Shown here: positions 37,801-46,524 of the stretch, piece by piece
Position numbering within the stretch: the first letter of the stretch is position 1
How the letters are laid out: each line of letters begins with the position of its first letter
DNA from: CAUJGP01 sp964612425
GTDB taxonomy: Bacteria; Bdellovibrionota; Bdellovibrionia; Bdellovibrionales; Bdellovibrionaceae
Assembly: GCA_964612425.1 (NCBI GenBank)
Contig: CAZTDX010000006.1
Coordinates: 1-64,000 of the forward strand
DNA length: 64,000 nucleotides
Reading direction: 5' to 3'
Notes under the pieces: generated by a model
Seen by the model: only the letters and a program-made list of their open reading frames with translations
Told to the model about the DNA's origin: nothing
Databases searched by the model: none
Made by a program: the position numbers and the translations under genes

Positions 37801-37970
37801 AAGGAGCAGTGAGTAAAGGGCGCGAACTTGAAGCTTACACACCAGCTTACCAAAGTGCGATTGAAAGCCTACGCATGCTTAATTCCAATAGTAATAATGA
37901 CCAAGCGAAAAATGATCAGGGGGCTGAATTTATGGCCAATACATACAGAGATTGGATGGGCTTAAAATGA
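34785..37970 (+). CDS. Large periplasmic TPR protein (GltD/AgmU-like)
   Basis: 1061 residues, the largest gene here. Signal peptide (IIFSILLLSVSSVALAEETI) and at least eight TPR-like units (for example MDQALYFLGFNYIELGDFKK, SHYVGEAYFSIGEYYFDADK, SYYKISECYKKIRNRKEW). ATG 34785 overlaps the upstream gene by 29 bp; GTG 34803 would give a more usual signal peptide and is a real alternative. In Myxococcus the large TPR protein AgmU/GltD is a periplasmic part of the gliding machine; size and context agree. Stop overlaps the next start (ATGA). Confidence 0.85.
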   Translation: MSESKVVKTKQIKIIFSILLLSVSSVALAEETIGDILKKLKKSGADSTQLNLPKSAAALPTYAIPQAPPRERLNFNTIRPTASSEVINVEKVGKDRVELERITDKQIQELFRLTEKMKTSPNRGELWLRLAELYVEKSDYIRSRRQALYEEKLAKYNSKVTSVKPEIDLSDAQEYNKKAIQLYEYFVRDFKNHAKMDQALYFLGFNYIELGDFKKGAGYYTRLAEEHPRSHYVGEAYFSIGEYYFDADKWDLALENYKKVIKLKNPSTFGISLYKAAWCLHRKGQSGEGLKYLELLIRMGGNPSNKIDVAKLDTEAKRDLLVFFAEGGEPENAMAYFSKYLGAERAPKEVEKLAYYYSDKGAKDKSTYLFKQLIALNKMSPKAYDYQFQIVTNYINLTNTHKFKEELYVLIKEYGPKSDWAKENKDNKAVMENSHKTTENFLKTYTLQHHQAAQNSKSKYSQQMAEEGYKIFLAEYQDSASYPDMMFFYGELLYDMEKFGEAAQQYAWVAKNASQSKYGSKAGMNMILGLEKNLPTEEQMQARLGTSTEPLTLDPRVKQFIENSEWYLKSFQKADKNVELKFKIGRLYYLSNHFTEAEKIFKDVIQSHPKSKQAEFAANLLLDMYNLRKDYVGLERVGLEMLGSAAVAESSSADQIKNILERASFKAGEELEAKKDYLGSAKKFEVFTKKYPKSNFLSKAHFNAAVNYQRANQLWPSLANFEWVLRNREKEAVPLQDKSIKIIPKMYQNLGMYHKSALAYVMAGDKNNNPKEAADFYYNAAVLFDSLNNVEKSVKYYKLFLKNATAVEKANTFYRLADLNYRNNLYYPAIEYYKEYTHMGKEPELIIESYYKISECYKKIRNRKEWDLWRAKVVVVQKSLVPKLRGPGAHFAAQIRLQNIEQVYVHLESLKFPANTTRMKKVADEKLVLVNQLNQELGEIIKYDSAEEIVGALELLGRTNAHMSEALLKAPLPEELQKDEAAKQQYLNAVGEMAKPFLVKAVESFQGAVSKGRELEAYTPAYQSAIESLRMLNSNSNNDQAKNDQGAEFMANTYRDWMGLK

Positions 37971-38890
37971 GACTGGCAAATATAATAAGGATATATTTAA
38001 TTTTAGCTGTTCTTGTTGGTTGTTCCTCGACGGGAAATAAGAAAAAGTCATCATCTCCCTCATCGTCAGCGGCAACTTCAGGAGCACAACCAACTTCCTA
38101 TGATAATTTAAATGCAGAATCACCAAGCAAAGAACAAGAAAGTGAGAAAAGTGCAGACCAAAAAGGATCAAAGGACTCCGCTTTTGATAACAGTGGATCA
38201 AGTAAAAAAGAATTGTATGACGGAATACGAATCTCTTTGGGATCAACAGACGATTCCGTTGTGGAAAAATCTGTGGCTAATTTACTTTCACAAGATCTTA
38301 GTGATGCACGAGCACTTAATTCGCTGGGACTTTATCATTTATCAAGAGGGCGCGATCACTTAGCCAAAATGATATTTAAATCGATGATCGATAAAGATCC
38401 TAAAAACCCGGTCGCCTTCAATAATTTGGGTGTTATTTATAGTCAAATGGGCGAAACCAAATTAGCCATTGATAACTTTAAAAAATCCATGGCACTAAAT
38501 CCAAATTATGCCATCGTGAACGCTAATCTTGGAACAATTTATGCTGTTGGGAGAGACTACAGTAAGGCAAAGCCCTTGCTTGAAGTGGCCTATCAGGGAG
38601 GGGTCAAGGATCTAGCAGTGTTAAACAATTATGCGGCTGTCTTAATGGAGTATGGAGACAGTGATGCTGATAAAATTTTTAAGGAAGCGCTCCAAATTGG
38701 CGCCTCTGACCCAAATGTAGTCTTCAATTATGCGCTTTATTTAACTTACTCTAAGAAAAATTTTAAAGAAGCTTCAGTGCTAATTGATAAAATTCGATTT
38801 ATAGGAGTGCCACCAAATAAGAAAGCAGCCCTAAAGCGTATGGAAGAGACAATTAGCGGCAGGTCTATTGAACAAAATAAAGGACAATAG
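37967..38890 (+). CDS. TPR lipoprotein (GltE-like)
   Basis: 307 residues from ATG 37967, overlapping the previous stop as ATGA; the upstream in-frame TTG is rejected. Lipobox LVGC at about residue 18-21. A Ser/Lys-rich linker follows, then TPRs (DARALNSLGLYHLSRGRDHL, NPVAFNNLGVIYSQMGETKL, NPNYAIVNANLGTIYAVG). GltE of Myxococcus is also a TPR lipoprotein, which supports the cluster assignment. Confidence 0.85.
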   Translation: MRLANIIRIYLILAVLVGCSSTGNKKKSSSPSSSAATSGAQPTSYDNLNAESPSKEQESEKSADQKGSKDSAFDNSGSSKKELYDGIRISLGSTDDSVVEKSVANLLSQDLSDARALNSLGLYHLSRGRDHLAKMIFKSMIDKDPKNPVAFNNLGVIYSQMGETKLAIDNFKKSMALNPNYAIVNANLGTIYAVGRDYSKAKPLLEVAYQGGVKDLAVLNNYAAVLMEYGDSDADKIFKEALQIGASDPNVVFNYALYLTYSKKNFKEASVLIDKIRFIGVPPNKKAALKRMEETISGRSIEQNKGQ

Positions 38891-38906
38891 TAAATTTGGA
38901 GTATTT

Positions 38907-39194
38907 ATGAACAAAATCTATTTAAATGTGGTATTAATATTGCTAGTTTCTTTATCAAGTGCTTTTGCGCAAAACGGAAAAGCACCAAATCGAGCGAATG
39001 AAGTCCCTGTTAAGAAACACACTCTCAACTTCGACGATGAGCTAATTGAAGGAAGTGTACAAAAGCCAGAGCTAATGTACTTACTGCAAAGAAAAAACTT
39101 TAACTTCAAAAAACTTATCCGATTGAGAGAAAATTTCTTACCAGAAATGGTTGAAACAGGAGAGAGACTCAGAGGCTCAGGGAGAAGTGATTGA
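38907..39194 (+). CDS. Small exported protein
   Basis: 95 residues from ATG 38907 (GGAG then TATTT); in-frame ATG 38868 lies inside the upstream gene. Signal peptide ends at SSAFAQ. The mature part is short and charged with a central LNFDDELIEGSVQKPELMYL. No family known to me beyond its place in the cluster. Its stop overlaps the TTG start of the FHA gene (TTGA). Confidence 0.7.
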   Translation: MNKIYLNVVLILLVSLSSAFAQNGKAPNRANEVPVKKHTLNFDDELIEGSVQKPELMYLLQRKNFNFKKLIRLRENFLPEMVETGERLRGSGRSD

Positions 39195-41386
39195 ACTTAC
39201 CGGTCATTCTTAGGGTTTTTAAAGGTGATCATATTGTCGAGGTGAAACAATTTCAGCTCGATCAAATTGTTATCGGAAACCAAGCAGATGTAAATCTTAA
39301 CTTAAGCGATCCTTCGGTATCGCCCATTCACGCTCTTATAGAAAAGCGTAATGAAACTTATTATGTTTGTGATTTAGGTTCTGAAAAAGGCACCTTTAAG
39401 GGTCAAAATCAAATATTAGATGATATTTTAGAGTCAGGTGATGAGTTACTTATTGGTGACTACAGAGTATTATTTAGTGTAGGAGTTCCGAAACCGAAGA
39501 TTCAAGCCCCTGATGCCATTGTTTCAAAGGTTATCCCCACCGTTCCACCACCATTAATTGCTCAGGGATCTAAAATTGAAATTATAGAGGAAGATTTAGA
39601 ACCAACTAACAGTGTTGAGCCTGTTGTTACTGAAAAAAAGCCTGTATTGCCAACGGCGCCAGTTATTCAAGAAGCCGTATCACCTAAAGTTCAACCTGCA
39701 AAAAATACTCTGAAAGAATCAATTAATCAGGATCGTCCTTTATTAGATAAAGAAATTTCTATAAATAAAACTACATCAGTAGCTCCTGATTTAAAACCGA
39801 GGATAGATTCTAATACAATAGAAACTAAAAAATCCAGCGTCCAAACTGACGAAAACCAAGTTATTAAAGCCAGTAAAGGTTCAGTTTTAGAAGTTTCTGT
39901 AGCTTGGAAAGAACGAATTATTGAGACTTATCATTTTCGCGGTAATAAATCAGTTACGGTTGGTTCGAGCGGGAAAGTTGATATTCCGATACCCAGCGGA
40001 GTATTTTCTGGAGTGCATACCATTGTAGATTTTCAATCGGGAACAGCATCGGTAAACTTATCGTCTTCAATGCTTGGAAACTTAATCCTTGAGAGAAACA
40101 GCTACGATATAGAACATCTTCGTAATCAAAAACGCATGACATCCAATTCTCGCGGACAAAACGTTATTCGTTTAGAACAAGGAGAGGCTTTTAAAGTTGC
40201 GTTAGATCCAGGAGTGATCAATATCTATATTAGGTTTGTCCCTTCAACTCAAAAACCAAGTCTTGTTCCATTTGTTCCTTTTACTACTGGAGAGATTGCC
40301 AGCGTCTTATTAGCGACAGCACTTGTTGGACTCGTCGCCCTTTATAATTTAATTCATGCTCCAGTAGAAACTCCTAAAGAAGAACTACAACCTGAAATCA
40401 TTTCTGTAACAAAATTTGTTTATCCCACAGTGAAACCTCCCGCAGAGTCCAGTGTGACTCCTCCACCACTACCACCCCCAGTTAAAGTGGAAACTCCTCC
40501 AAAAGAAAAGAAAAAGTTAGTGATGGGTGATCAAACAAAAGTCCAAGTTAATAGCAAAGAGAATAAGCCCGCGACAACCTCTGAAGCCGTTAAAAAAGGT
40601 GGAGGCGGTACTCCTGGATCTGTTGCGGCAGAAGCTTCACCTAATAAAAATACATCAGCCAAAAAAACTTTTACATCAGTTCAACAAGGTGGAGCTGTAA
40701 AGCTTGGTGCTCAGGCTGGCGCTAATGCTGCTCAAAAACAAAAACCAGTTGATTTAAGCACTGTTGGTTTAACAAGTACTTTTGGTGGTGGTGGTGCTAG
40801 CAACAAATTAAAGCAAGCCGTTCAAGGAGCAGGTGGAATTATTGGAGATGCTAATCAGGCCACAGGAACTGCCGGATTTTCAAAAAACAGACCCGGAGAT
40901 GATTTAGGCTCTGCCTTTAAAGATACTGGTGCTGGTGGTAAAGGTGTGGCCACCGAAGGAATTAGTGGTGGAATTACTAATGGTCGTGGCAGTGGTAATT
41001 CTGGATATGGTGGCGTGGGTACAGGTTTAGGTAATAAAGCAGGAGTGAACGTCGACGTTGGTGGATATGGCATGAGCTTTGTTGGTACTGTCGATCGAAA
41101 TGCCATTATCAGAGTGATTCAAAATAATAAATCTGTCATTCGCCGTTGTTATGAAAGAGAGTTGCGATTTAAAAATAATCTCACAGGTCGAGTGATGGTT
41201 AAGTTTGAGTTTGGTGATACGGGTAAGGTTTTAAAAGCTGAAATCGTTGAAGGTGATTCAACGCTTAAGAATAAAGAAGTTGAAACTTGTTTAAGAAATG
41301 AAATTGTGAACTTTCAGTTTCAGCCAACTCCAGCAAATAGTATTGCTGAAGTGAGTTACCCTTTTAATTTTCAAAATGGTGAGTAG
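39191..41386 (+). CDS. FHA-domain and AgmX/PglI C-terminal-domain protein (GltG-like)
   Basis: 731 residues from a TTG start behind GGGAGAAGTGA, overlapping the previous stop. N-terminal FHA domain (about 1-100; SDPSVSPIHALIEKR, GSEKGTF). A second FHA-like module at about 235-350 (VTVGSSGKVDIPIPSG). One transmembrane helix near 365-388, then a Pro-rich stretch and a Gly-rich linker. The end is a periplasmic TonB-like AgmX/PglI domain (636-728; VIRRCYERELRFKNN, LTGRVMVKFEFGDTG). It would link a cytoplasmic phospho-signal to the periplasm, next to the ExbB/ExbD motor. The match to Myxococcus GltG is by architecture. Confidence 0.88.
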   Translation: MNLPVILRVFKGDHIVEVKQFQLDQIVIGNQADVNLNLSDPSVSPIHALIEKRNETYYVCDLGSEKGTFKGQNQILDDILESGDELLIGDYRVLFSVGVPKPKIQAPDAIVSKVIPTVPPPLIAQGSKIEIIEEDLEPTNSVEPVVTEKKPVLPTAPVIQEAVSPKVQPAKNTLKESINQDRPLLDKEISINKTTSVAPDLKPRIDSNTIETKKSSVQTDENQVIKASKGSVLEVSVAWKERIIETYHFRGNKSVTVGSSGKVDIPIPSGVFSGVHTIVDFQSGTASVNLSSSMLGNLILERNSYDIEHLRNQKRMTSNSRGQNVIRLEQGEAFKVALDPGVINIYIRFVPSTQKPSLVPFVPFTTGEIASVLLATALVGLVALYNLIHAPVETPKEELQPEIISVTKFVYPTVKPPAESSVTPPPLPPPVKVETPPKEKKKLVMGDQTKVQVNSKENKPATTSEAVKKGGGGTPGSVAAEASPNKNTSAKKTFTSVQQGGAVKLGAQAGANAAQKQKPVDLSTVGLTSTFGGGGASNKLKQAVQGAGGIIGDANQATGTAGFSKNRPGDDLGSAFKDTGAGGKGVATEGISGGITNGRGSGNSGYGGVGTGLGNKAGVNVDVGGYGMSFVGTVDRNAIIRVIQNNKSVIRRCYERELRFKNNLTGRVMVKFEFGDTGKVLKAEIVEGDSTLKNKEVETCLRNEIVNFQFQPTPANSIAEVSYPFNFQNGE

Positions 41387-41408
41387 TAGTTAATTTAAGG
41401 AGGTTTTT

Positions 41409-42065
41409 GTGAACCAAGTTGATAATTTACCCTTTATCCAAAGGGCCTTTGAAGCGGGTGGGCCCATAATGTATGTGATTGCGCTGATAGGAATTTGCTC
41501 AATCATGCTTATTGTTGAAAGATGGTTAGCGTTAAGTTCAGCGCGAATTAATCGTCGAGAATTTAATGAAAATATTTTTGGGATGATTCTCAAAGGTGAC
41601 TTAAAGCAAGCTTTGGCCTTTTGTGATGCCAGACCAGCTCCTTTAACTAATACCATCAAAGCTGGCTTAGTGGCTGTTTTGAACAAACGACCTGATGAGG
41701 AAGTTCAAGTGGCTATGGACGCAGCGGTGTTAAGAGAAACGCCAAAGTTAGAAGGTTGGACTCCCTTTCTTGCAGTGTTTGGTAACGTATCAGTGCTTGC
41801 CGGTCTATTAGGAACTATCGCAGGGATGATTCGATCTTTCGGTGCGGTTGCAACGGCAGATAACGCCACTAAGGCACAGGAATTATCAAACGGTATTTCG
41901 CATGCTCTGAATTGTACCGCGTTTGGACTTATTGTTTCTATTATTTGTATTGTTTCTTATGCCTATTACCAAATGCAAATTCAGAGAGCTGAAAATGAAT
42001 TAATGGAAAGCTCAATGCAAATGATCAATTTGGTTGCAGCTAATAGAGAAAAAATTAGAGACTAA
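41409..42065 (+). CDS. MotA/TolQ/ExbB proton channel protein (AglR-like)
   Basis: 218 residues from GTG 41409 after AAGGAGG. Three transmembrane helices (about 17-36, 116-140, 160-182) with the ExbB/TolQ pattern GPIMYVIALIGICSIMLIVE and LAGLLGTIAGMIRSFGAV. Forms an ion channel with the two ExbD proteins encoded next. In Myxococcus AglR-AglQ-AglS is the gliding motor; the same one-plus-two gene order is seen here. Confidence 0.92.
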   Translation: MNQVDNLPFIQRAFEAGGPIMYVIALIGICSIMLIVERWLALSSARINRREFNENIFGMILKGDLKQALAFCDARPAPLTNTIKAGLVAVLNKRPDEEVQVAMDAAVLRETPKLEGWTPFLAVFGNVSVLAGLLGTIAGMIRSFGAVATADNATKAQELSNGISHALNCTAFGLIVSIICIVSYAYYQMQIQRAENELMESSMQMINLVAANREKIRD

Positions 42066-42126
42066 GAGACTAATTGTAAAGTAAACAGTATTTATTTTTG
42101 TTTGAGAAGGAAAGAGCGAGGTAGCT

Positions 42127-42594
42127 ATGGCTCACATAGAAAGTGGAGGATCGGGCAAAAAAACCGGCGTCGATCTCAACCTTGTACCATTCATTGATTT
42201 AATGAGTGTGTTAATTACTTTTCTCTTGATCACAGCTGTTTGGACTCAAGTCTCCATGATTCAAATTGGTAGCTCGATTTACTCAAAAAAATCAGGTGAT
42301 AGCACTGTGCCGCTTACTCCCGATATGGATAAGGTTGTGAGAGTAGATATCAGAGAAGATGGTTACTATGTGACTATTGGTAAAGAAAATAAATTGATTG
42401 CGCGCCAAGGACAAATCTTTGATTCAAACGCGTTGCTTGAAATGTTAAAAAAAGCTAAGGCACTCTTTCCAGATAAAATTGATGCCATTGTTGCGATGGA
42501 TGATAAGCTTCAATTCGATCATCTCATTACCGGAATGGATATTGTTCTTAAGGCTGGCTTTCCAAAAATTAGCGTTTCTTCGGGAGGTATCTAA
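42127..42594 (+). CDS. ExbD/TolR family protein (AglQ/AglS-like)
   Basis: 155 residues. Single N-terminal transmembrane helix with the proton-carrying Asp (LNLVPFIDLMSVLITFLLI) and a periplasmic domain (MDKVVRVDIREDGYYVTIGK). Stator partner of the ExbB-like channel. Stop overlaps the next start (TAATG). Confidence 0.92.
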   Translation: MAHIESGGSGKKTGVDLNLVPFIDLMSVLITFLLITAVWTQVSMIQIGSSIYSKKSGDSTVPLTPDMDKVVRVDIREDGYYVTIGKENKLIARQGQIFDSNALLEMLKKAKALFPDKIDAIVAMDDKLQFDHLITGMDIVLKAGFPKISVSSGGI

Positions 42595-43202
42595 TGGCTA
42601 TATACGCTCCTGGTAAAAAATTTAGAAATCACCGTCTTCTCAGTCGAAAAAAAGGAAAGCGAGAAGTAACAGCGTTGCTGTCGTTAACGGCCATGGTGGA
42701 TATGTTCACTGTGTTAGTTATTTTTCTACTACAAAATTATAATACAGAAGGCTTAATAGTAAACATCCCAAAGGACTTAGTGTTGCCAAGAGCCGAGGTG
42801 ATAAAAGAATTAAAGCCATCGATTATCATTACAGTTTCTTCTTCAGGGGTTGTTTTAGATGATTTTCCGGTCGCCTCCTTTGAGGAAGTGCAAAACCAAA
42901 AAGACTGGATGATTCAGCCTTTGTACATTGAAGCTCAAAAAGCGTTAGAAAAAGCAAAACTAAAGGCTGAGGTCGCTGCTCAATCAGCAGTGGTTACAAA
43001 TATGCGTCAAGCATTGAAAACACAGGAGCCAGCTCCGACGGGAAAAGATCCAGCAGGACTTGAGCTTTGGAAAAAAGTGACTGTTCAGGCACATAAGGAT
43101 ATTGATTTTTTAACTATTAAAAAGATTTTATTTACCCTCACTGAGGCCGGTGCTGGCGAAATCAACTTTGCCGTTCTCCAAAAGCCTGACGTAAAAAAAT
43201 AA
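42594..43202 (+). CDS. ExbD/TolR family protein, second copy (AglS/AglQ-like)
   Basis: 202 residues. Transmembrane helix with conserved Asp (LTAMVDMFTVLVIFLLQNYN) and a longer periplasmic part than its partner, including a helical Ala/Lys/Gln-rich insertion (EAQKALEKAKLKAEVAAQSA). Two unequal ExbD proteins beside one ExbB is the arrangement of the AglRQS motor. Stop is 94 bp before the lptC start. Confidence 0.9.
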   Translation: MAIYAPGKKFRNHRLLSRKKGKREVTALLSLTAMVDMFTVLVIFLLQNYNTEGLIVNIPKDLVLPRAEVIKELKPSIIITVSSSGVVLDDFPVASFEEVQNQKDWMIQPLYIEAQKALEKAKLKAEVAAQSAVVTNMRQALKTQEPAPTGKDPAGLELWKKVTVQAHKDIDFLTIKKILFTLTEAGAGEINFAVLQKPDVKK

Positions 43203-43296
43203 AAAGTAAGACCTTTCAATAATTTTTTTAACTTCTTCGTTGCTACTTTTGCATGGCGCATTGCAAATCCATGAAAAACATTGCAAAGTAATTGCT

Positions 43297-44268
43297 ATGA
43301 TTCGATGGATAAACAAGAGCGTTTTTTACTTTTTAATTTTTGTCTTTTTTATTGAGGTTCTTCTGCTTGGATCTCGATATCTTGATAAAAATGAAGAGCC
43401 TGTAACACCTGCAAATAATCTTTTAGAGCATAAGTCAGACCAAAAAATGGAGAAGATTCATTTGGTCGAGGGCCTTGGCTCTCTAAAAGAATGGGAACTA
43501 TACGCGGATTCTGCTGAAGGATTTATGGGGCAAGGCGTGTGGAATTTAACAAAGGTAAAAGTTATTTTCTATGCAAAGACTGGTGACTCTTACATTGTTC
43601 AAGGCAAGCGTGGTCAAATCGATGGCTCTAAAAATATAGACATTGTTGGAGATGTTTCAACGAGGTCGAGTAATGGTTATGATTTCAAAACGTCATCATT
43701 ACATTATAAATCTGCAACTAAAGTGATGAGTGCACCCGAAAAACTAAGACTTCAAGGACCAAAAGATTCAGCTGGGAATCGCTTACATCTTCAGGGGCGA
43801 GGTATTTCAACGTTTCTTGAGAATAGTCTCATGAATATTGAAAATGATGTGATTGCAGATCGAATGATGTCCAATGGTAAAAATTTAAAAATTCAAAGCA
43901 ATAAAGCTCAGCTTAGTGGTCGTTCTAATTTAGTACGTTTTTATGAATCCGTTAAAATGTATTACGATACCTTCTCTATTCAAGGACCCGAAGCGCTTTT
44001 TGCCTATCAGACTGGAGATTCTGATCTCCCTAAATCCATTATTATTAATGGAGGTGTTCAGGTGGCTGATTTAGAAAAAAATGCTACTGGAGAAAATCTA
44101 CAGATCGATGTTAATGATGATAAATATATTTTACGTGGTTCACCAAAGGTGATTCAAGGATCAGACGAATTAAGGGGTGAAGAAATTATTTTTCTTGAGG
44201 GCGGAAAGAAAGTAAAAGTGGAATCAATCAAAGCTAATGTTAAAGGTAAAGAGGGAGAACAGCGATGA
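43297..44268 (+). CDS. lptC: LPS export protein LptC with LptA/OstA-like second half
   Basis: 323 residues from ATG 43297 (upstream in-frame TTG would add a non-membrane stretch; no strong ribosome binding site). N-terminal transmembrane anchor (FYFLIFVFFIEVLLLGSRYL), then an LptC domain to about residue 190 (WELYADSAEGF, IDIVGDVSTRSSNGYDFKTS). The remaining 130 residues repeat the beta-jellyroll pattern and end like LptA (ATGENLQIDVNDDKYILRGS, GSDELRGEEIIFLEGGKKVK). LptC alone is usually near 190 residues, and no separate lptA is visible, so this may be an LptC-LptA fusion. Stop overlaps lptB (ATGA). Confidence 0.85.
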   Translation: MIRWINKSVFYFLIFVFFIEVLLLGSRYLDKNEEPVTPANNLLEHKSDQKMEKIHLVEGLGSLKEWELYADSAEGFMGQGVWNLTKVKVIFYAKTGDSYIVQGKRGQIDGSKNIDIVGDVSTRSSNGYDFKTSSLHYKSATKVMSAPEKLRLQGPKDSAGNRLHLQGRGISTFLENSLMNIENDVIADRMMSNGKNLKIQSNKAQLSGRSNLVRFYESVKMYYDTFSIQGPEALFAYQTGDSDLPKSIIINGGVQVADLEKNATGENLQIDVNDDKYILRGSPKVIQGSDELRGEEIIFLEGGKKVKVESIKANVKGKEGEQR

Positions 44269-44987
44269 GTTTATTAACGGCTTCACATCTCGCAAAAACA
44301 TACAAGAGAAGGCAAGTGGTGCAAGATGTGAATTTTAAAATTGAATCAGGACAAGTCGTTGGACTTTTAGGGCCTAACGGCGCAGGGAAGACGACAAGCT
44401 TTTATATGGTTGTTGGAATTGTGAGCCCTGATAATGGAAAAATTAATTTGGATGACGAAGAGCTAACGCGAATGCCGATGTACAAGAGGGCTCGAAAGGG
44501 ACTGAGTTATCTCGCGCAAGAACCCAGTATTTTTAGAAAACTGACCGTGGAAGAAAATATTATGGTGGCGTTGGAGGCACAGGGGTATTCAATGGCCCGA
44601 CGAAGAGAACGCTTAGAAGAGTTATTGAAAGACTTTGGTATTGAACATATTAAAAACAGTTTAGGCTTAGCTCTTTCTGGAGGAGAACGACGCAGGGTAG
44701 AAATAGCAAGAGCTTTGGCGGGGTCACCAAAGTTTTTATTATTGGACGAACCTTTTGCGGGTATTGATCCAATTGCTGTGAATGATATTCAAAATATTAT
44801 ACGTACCCTTAGGTCTAGGAATATAGGGATCTTGATTACAGATCACAACGTTCGTGAGACTCTAGGAATATGTGATTACGCTTATTTGCTAAAAGATGGT
44901 ATTATACAAGTGGAGGGGACTCCAATGGTAGTTACAGAAAGTGAAATCGCAAAGAAGTATTACTTGGGCGAAAATTTTAAGCTTTGA
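44265..44987 (+). CDS. lptB: LPS export ABC transporter ATP-binding protein
   Basis: 240 residues. Walker A GPNGAGKTT, signature LSGGERRRVEIARAL, Walker B FLLLDEPFAGIDPIA, and the LptB-typical YLAQEPSIFRKLTVEEN. Powers LPS extraction from the inner membrane with LptFG (not in the window). Coupled to lptC and followed by rpoN, the classical order. Confidence 0.96.
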   Translation: MSLLTASHLAKTYKRRQVVQDVNFKIESGQVVGLLGPNGAGKTTSFYMVVGIVSPDNGKINLDDEELTRMPMYKRARKGLSYLAQEPSIFRKLTVEENIMVALEAQGYSMARRRERLEELLKDFGIEHIKNSLGLALSGGERRRVEIARALAGSPKFLLLDEPFAGIDPIAVNDIQNIIRTLRSRNIGILITDHNVRETLGICDYAYLLKDGIIQVEGTPMVVTESEIAKKYYLGENFKL

Positions 44988-45081
44988 TGAATGTTTAAAA
45001 TTTAAAGAAGGATTGATTTTTATAAGTCGTGATGACGACACGTTAGAAATTGGATTTGGATTGGAATAAGAAAGGTTAAAT

Positions 45082-46518
45082 ATGGCAAAGCTCAGTCAAT
45101 CTCTGAATCTGCAACAATCATTGAGGATGACACCTCAATTGCAGCAAGCCATTAAATTGCTTCAATTATCTCGAATGGAATTGGAAACTGCTGTAAGAAA
45201 CGAGTTGGAAGAAAATCCCATTTTAGAAGAAGTGATTGAATTAAAGGAAGATGATTTAAAGGCGACAAAAGAAGCAGCAAGCGAAGTCGAAAAATCGCAA
45301 GAACCCACTGCTGATGATATTAGAAGAGAAGATGAGTTTAATTGGGATAATTATTACGAAGCTAGCATGAAGCCGACCATGCAACAAAGTCAGATGAACT
45401 CTGATGAAATCATGAACTATGAAAATGTCATTACGGCTAAACAAACTTTGTATGATTATTTAATGTGGCAAGTAAAAATGGCCGGCTTTAACGAAGAAGA
45501 AGAAAAGATAGCAATCATTTTGGTAAATAATATTGATGATGATGGTTATATTAAAACAGATTTTGCTCAAATAGCCCAAGATGAATCTGTTAGCGTAGAA
45601 GAGTTAACTGAAATTTTACCTTTTATTCAAGAGTTTGATCCGCCAGGGGTAGGCGCTCGCGACTTAAAGGAATGTCTTCTTATTCAGGCAAAGCATCTTG
45701 AAGAAGATACGAATGACTTGGTCAATCTGATTCAAAACCATATAAAGGACCTCGAGAAAAAACATTACGATGCTATTGCAAAAGCCATGAATATTCCTGT
45801 GACTGATGTGCATGAGCTTTGTAAAATTATTTACACAATGGAGCCAAAGCCTGGTCGCTCGTTTTCGACTCATGATGTTCACTATGTTACTCCTGATGTG
45901 TATATTTATAAAGTGGGAGATGACTACTTAGTTTCCCTCAATGAAGATGGTTTGCCTCGATTAAAAGTTTCAAATTTATATAAAAGTGTGATGAAAGATG
46001 CTGGAAATAAAACAAAAGATCCAAAGGCTCAAGACTATATTCAAGATAAATTACGTTCTGCGATTTGGTTGATAAAGTCGATCCATCAAAGAAATCGCAC
46101 CATATTCAAAGTGACGGAAAGCATTGTAAAACACCAGCGGGATTTTTTTGATAAAGGTCCTGCATTTTTAAAACCCATGATTTTAAGAGATATCGCCAAT
46201 GATATTGGTATGCATGAATCAACGGTCTCAAGGGTAACGTCGAGTAAGTATGCGCATACCCCTCAGGGTATTTTTGAATTAAAATACTTTTTTAATTCTG
46301 GAATTTCCAATGAAGATGGTGATTCCTTAGCAAGTGAAGCAGTTAAGTTGAGAATTCGAGATATGGTTGGAAAGGAAGATCCCAAGCGTCCCCTTTCTGA
46401 TCAACAGTTGGTTGATCTTCTAAAAAAAGAAGGCTTAGTTATTGCGCGTAGAACAGTTGCTAAATACCGGGATGTGTTACGTATCCAACCTTCGAGTCGC
46501 AGAAAGAAAGTATTTTAG
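45082..46518 (+). CDS. rpoN: RNA polymerase sigma-54 factor
   Basis: 478 residues. Region I is Gln-rich (LNLQQSLRMTPQLQQAIKLL). Core-binding region about 120-300. HTH near 370-400 (IANDIGMHESTVSRVTSSKY). The RpoN box is ARRTVAKYRDVLRI. Directs transcription from -24/-12 promoters with activator ATPases. Starts 94 bp after lptB, the usual lptB-rpoN neighbourhood. Confidence 0.97.
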   Translation: MAKLSQSLNLQQSLRMTPQLQQAIKLLQLSRMELETAVRNELEENPILEEVIELKEDDLKATKEAASEVEKSQEPTADDIRREDEFNWDNYYEASMKPTMQQSQMNSDEIMNYENVITAKQTLYDYLMWQVKMAGFNEEEEKIAIILVNNIDDDGYIKTDFAQIAQDESVSVEELTEILPFIQEFDPPGVGARDLKECLLIQAKHLEEDTNDLVNLIQNHIKDLEKKHYDAIAKAMNIPVTDVHELCKIIYTMEPKPGRSFSTHDVHYVTPDVYIYKVGDDYLVSLNEDGLPRLKVSNLYKSVMKDAGNKTKDPKAQDYIQDKLRSAIWLIKSIHQRNRTIFKVTESIVKHQRDFFDKGPAFLKPMILRDIANDIGMHESTVSRVTSSKYAHTPQGIFELKYFFNSGISNEDGDSLASEAVKLRIRDMVGKEDPKRPLSDQQLVDLLKKEGLVIARRTVAKYRDVLRIQPSSRRKKVF

Positions 46519-46524
46519 GGTGAA

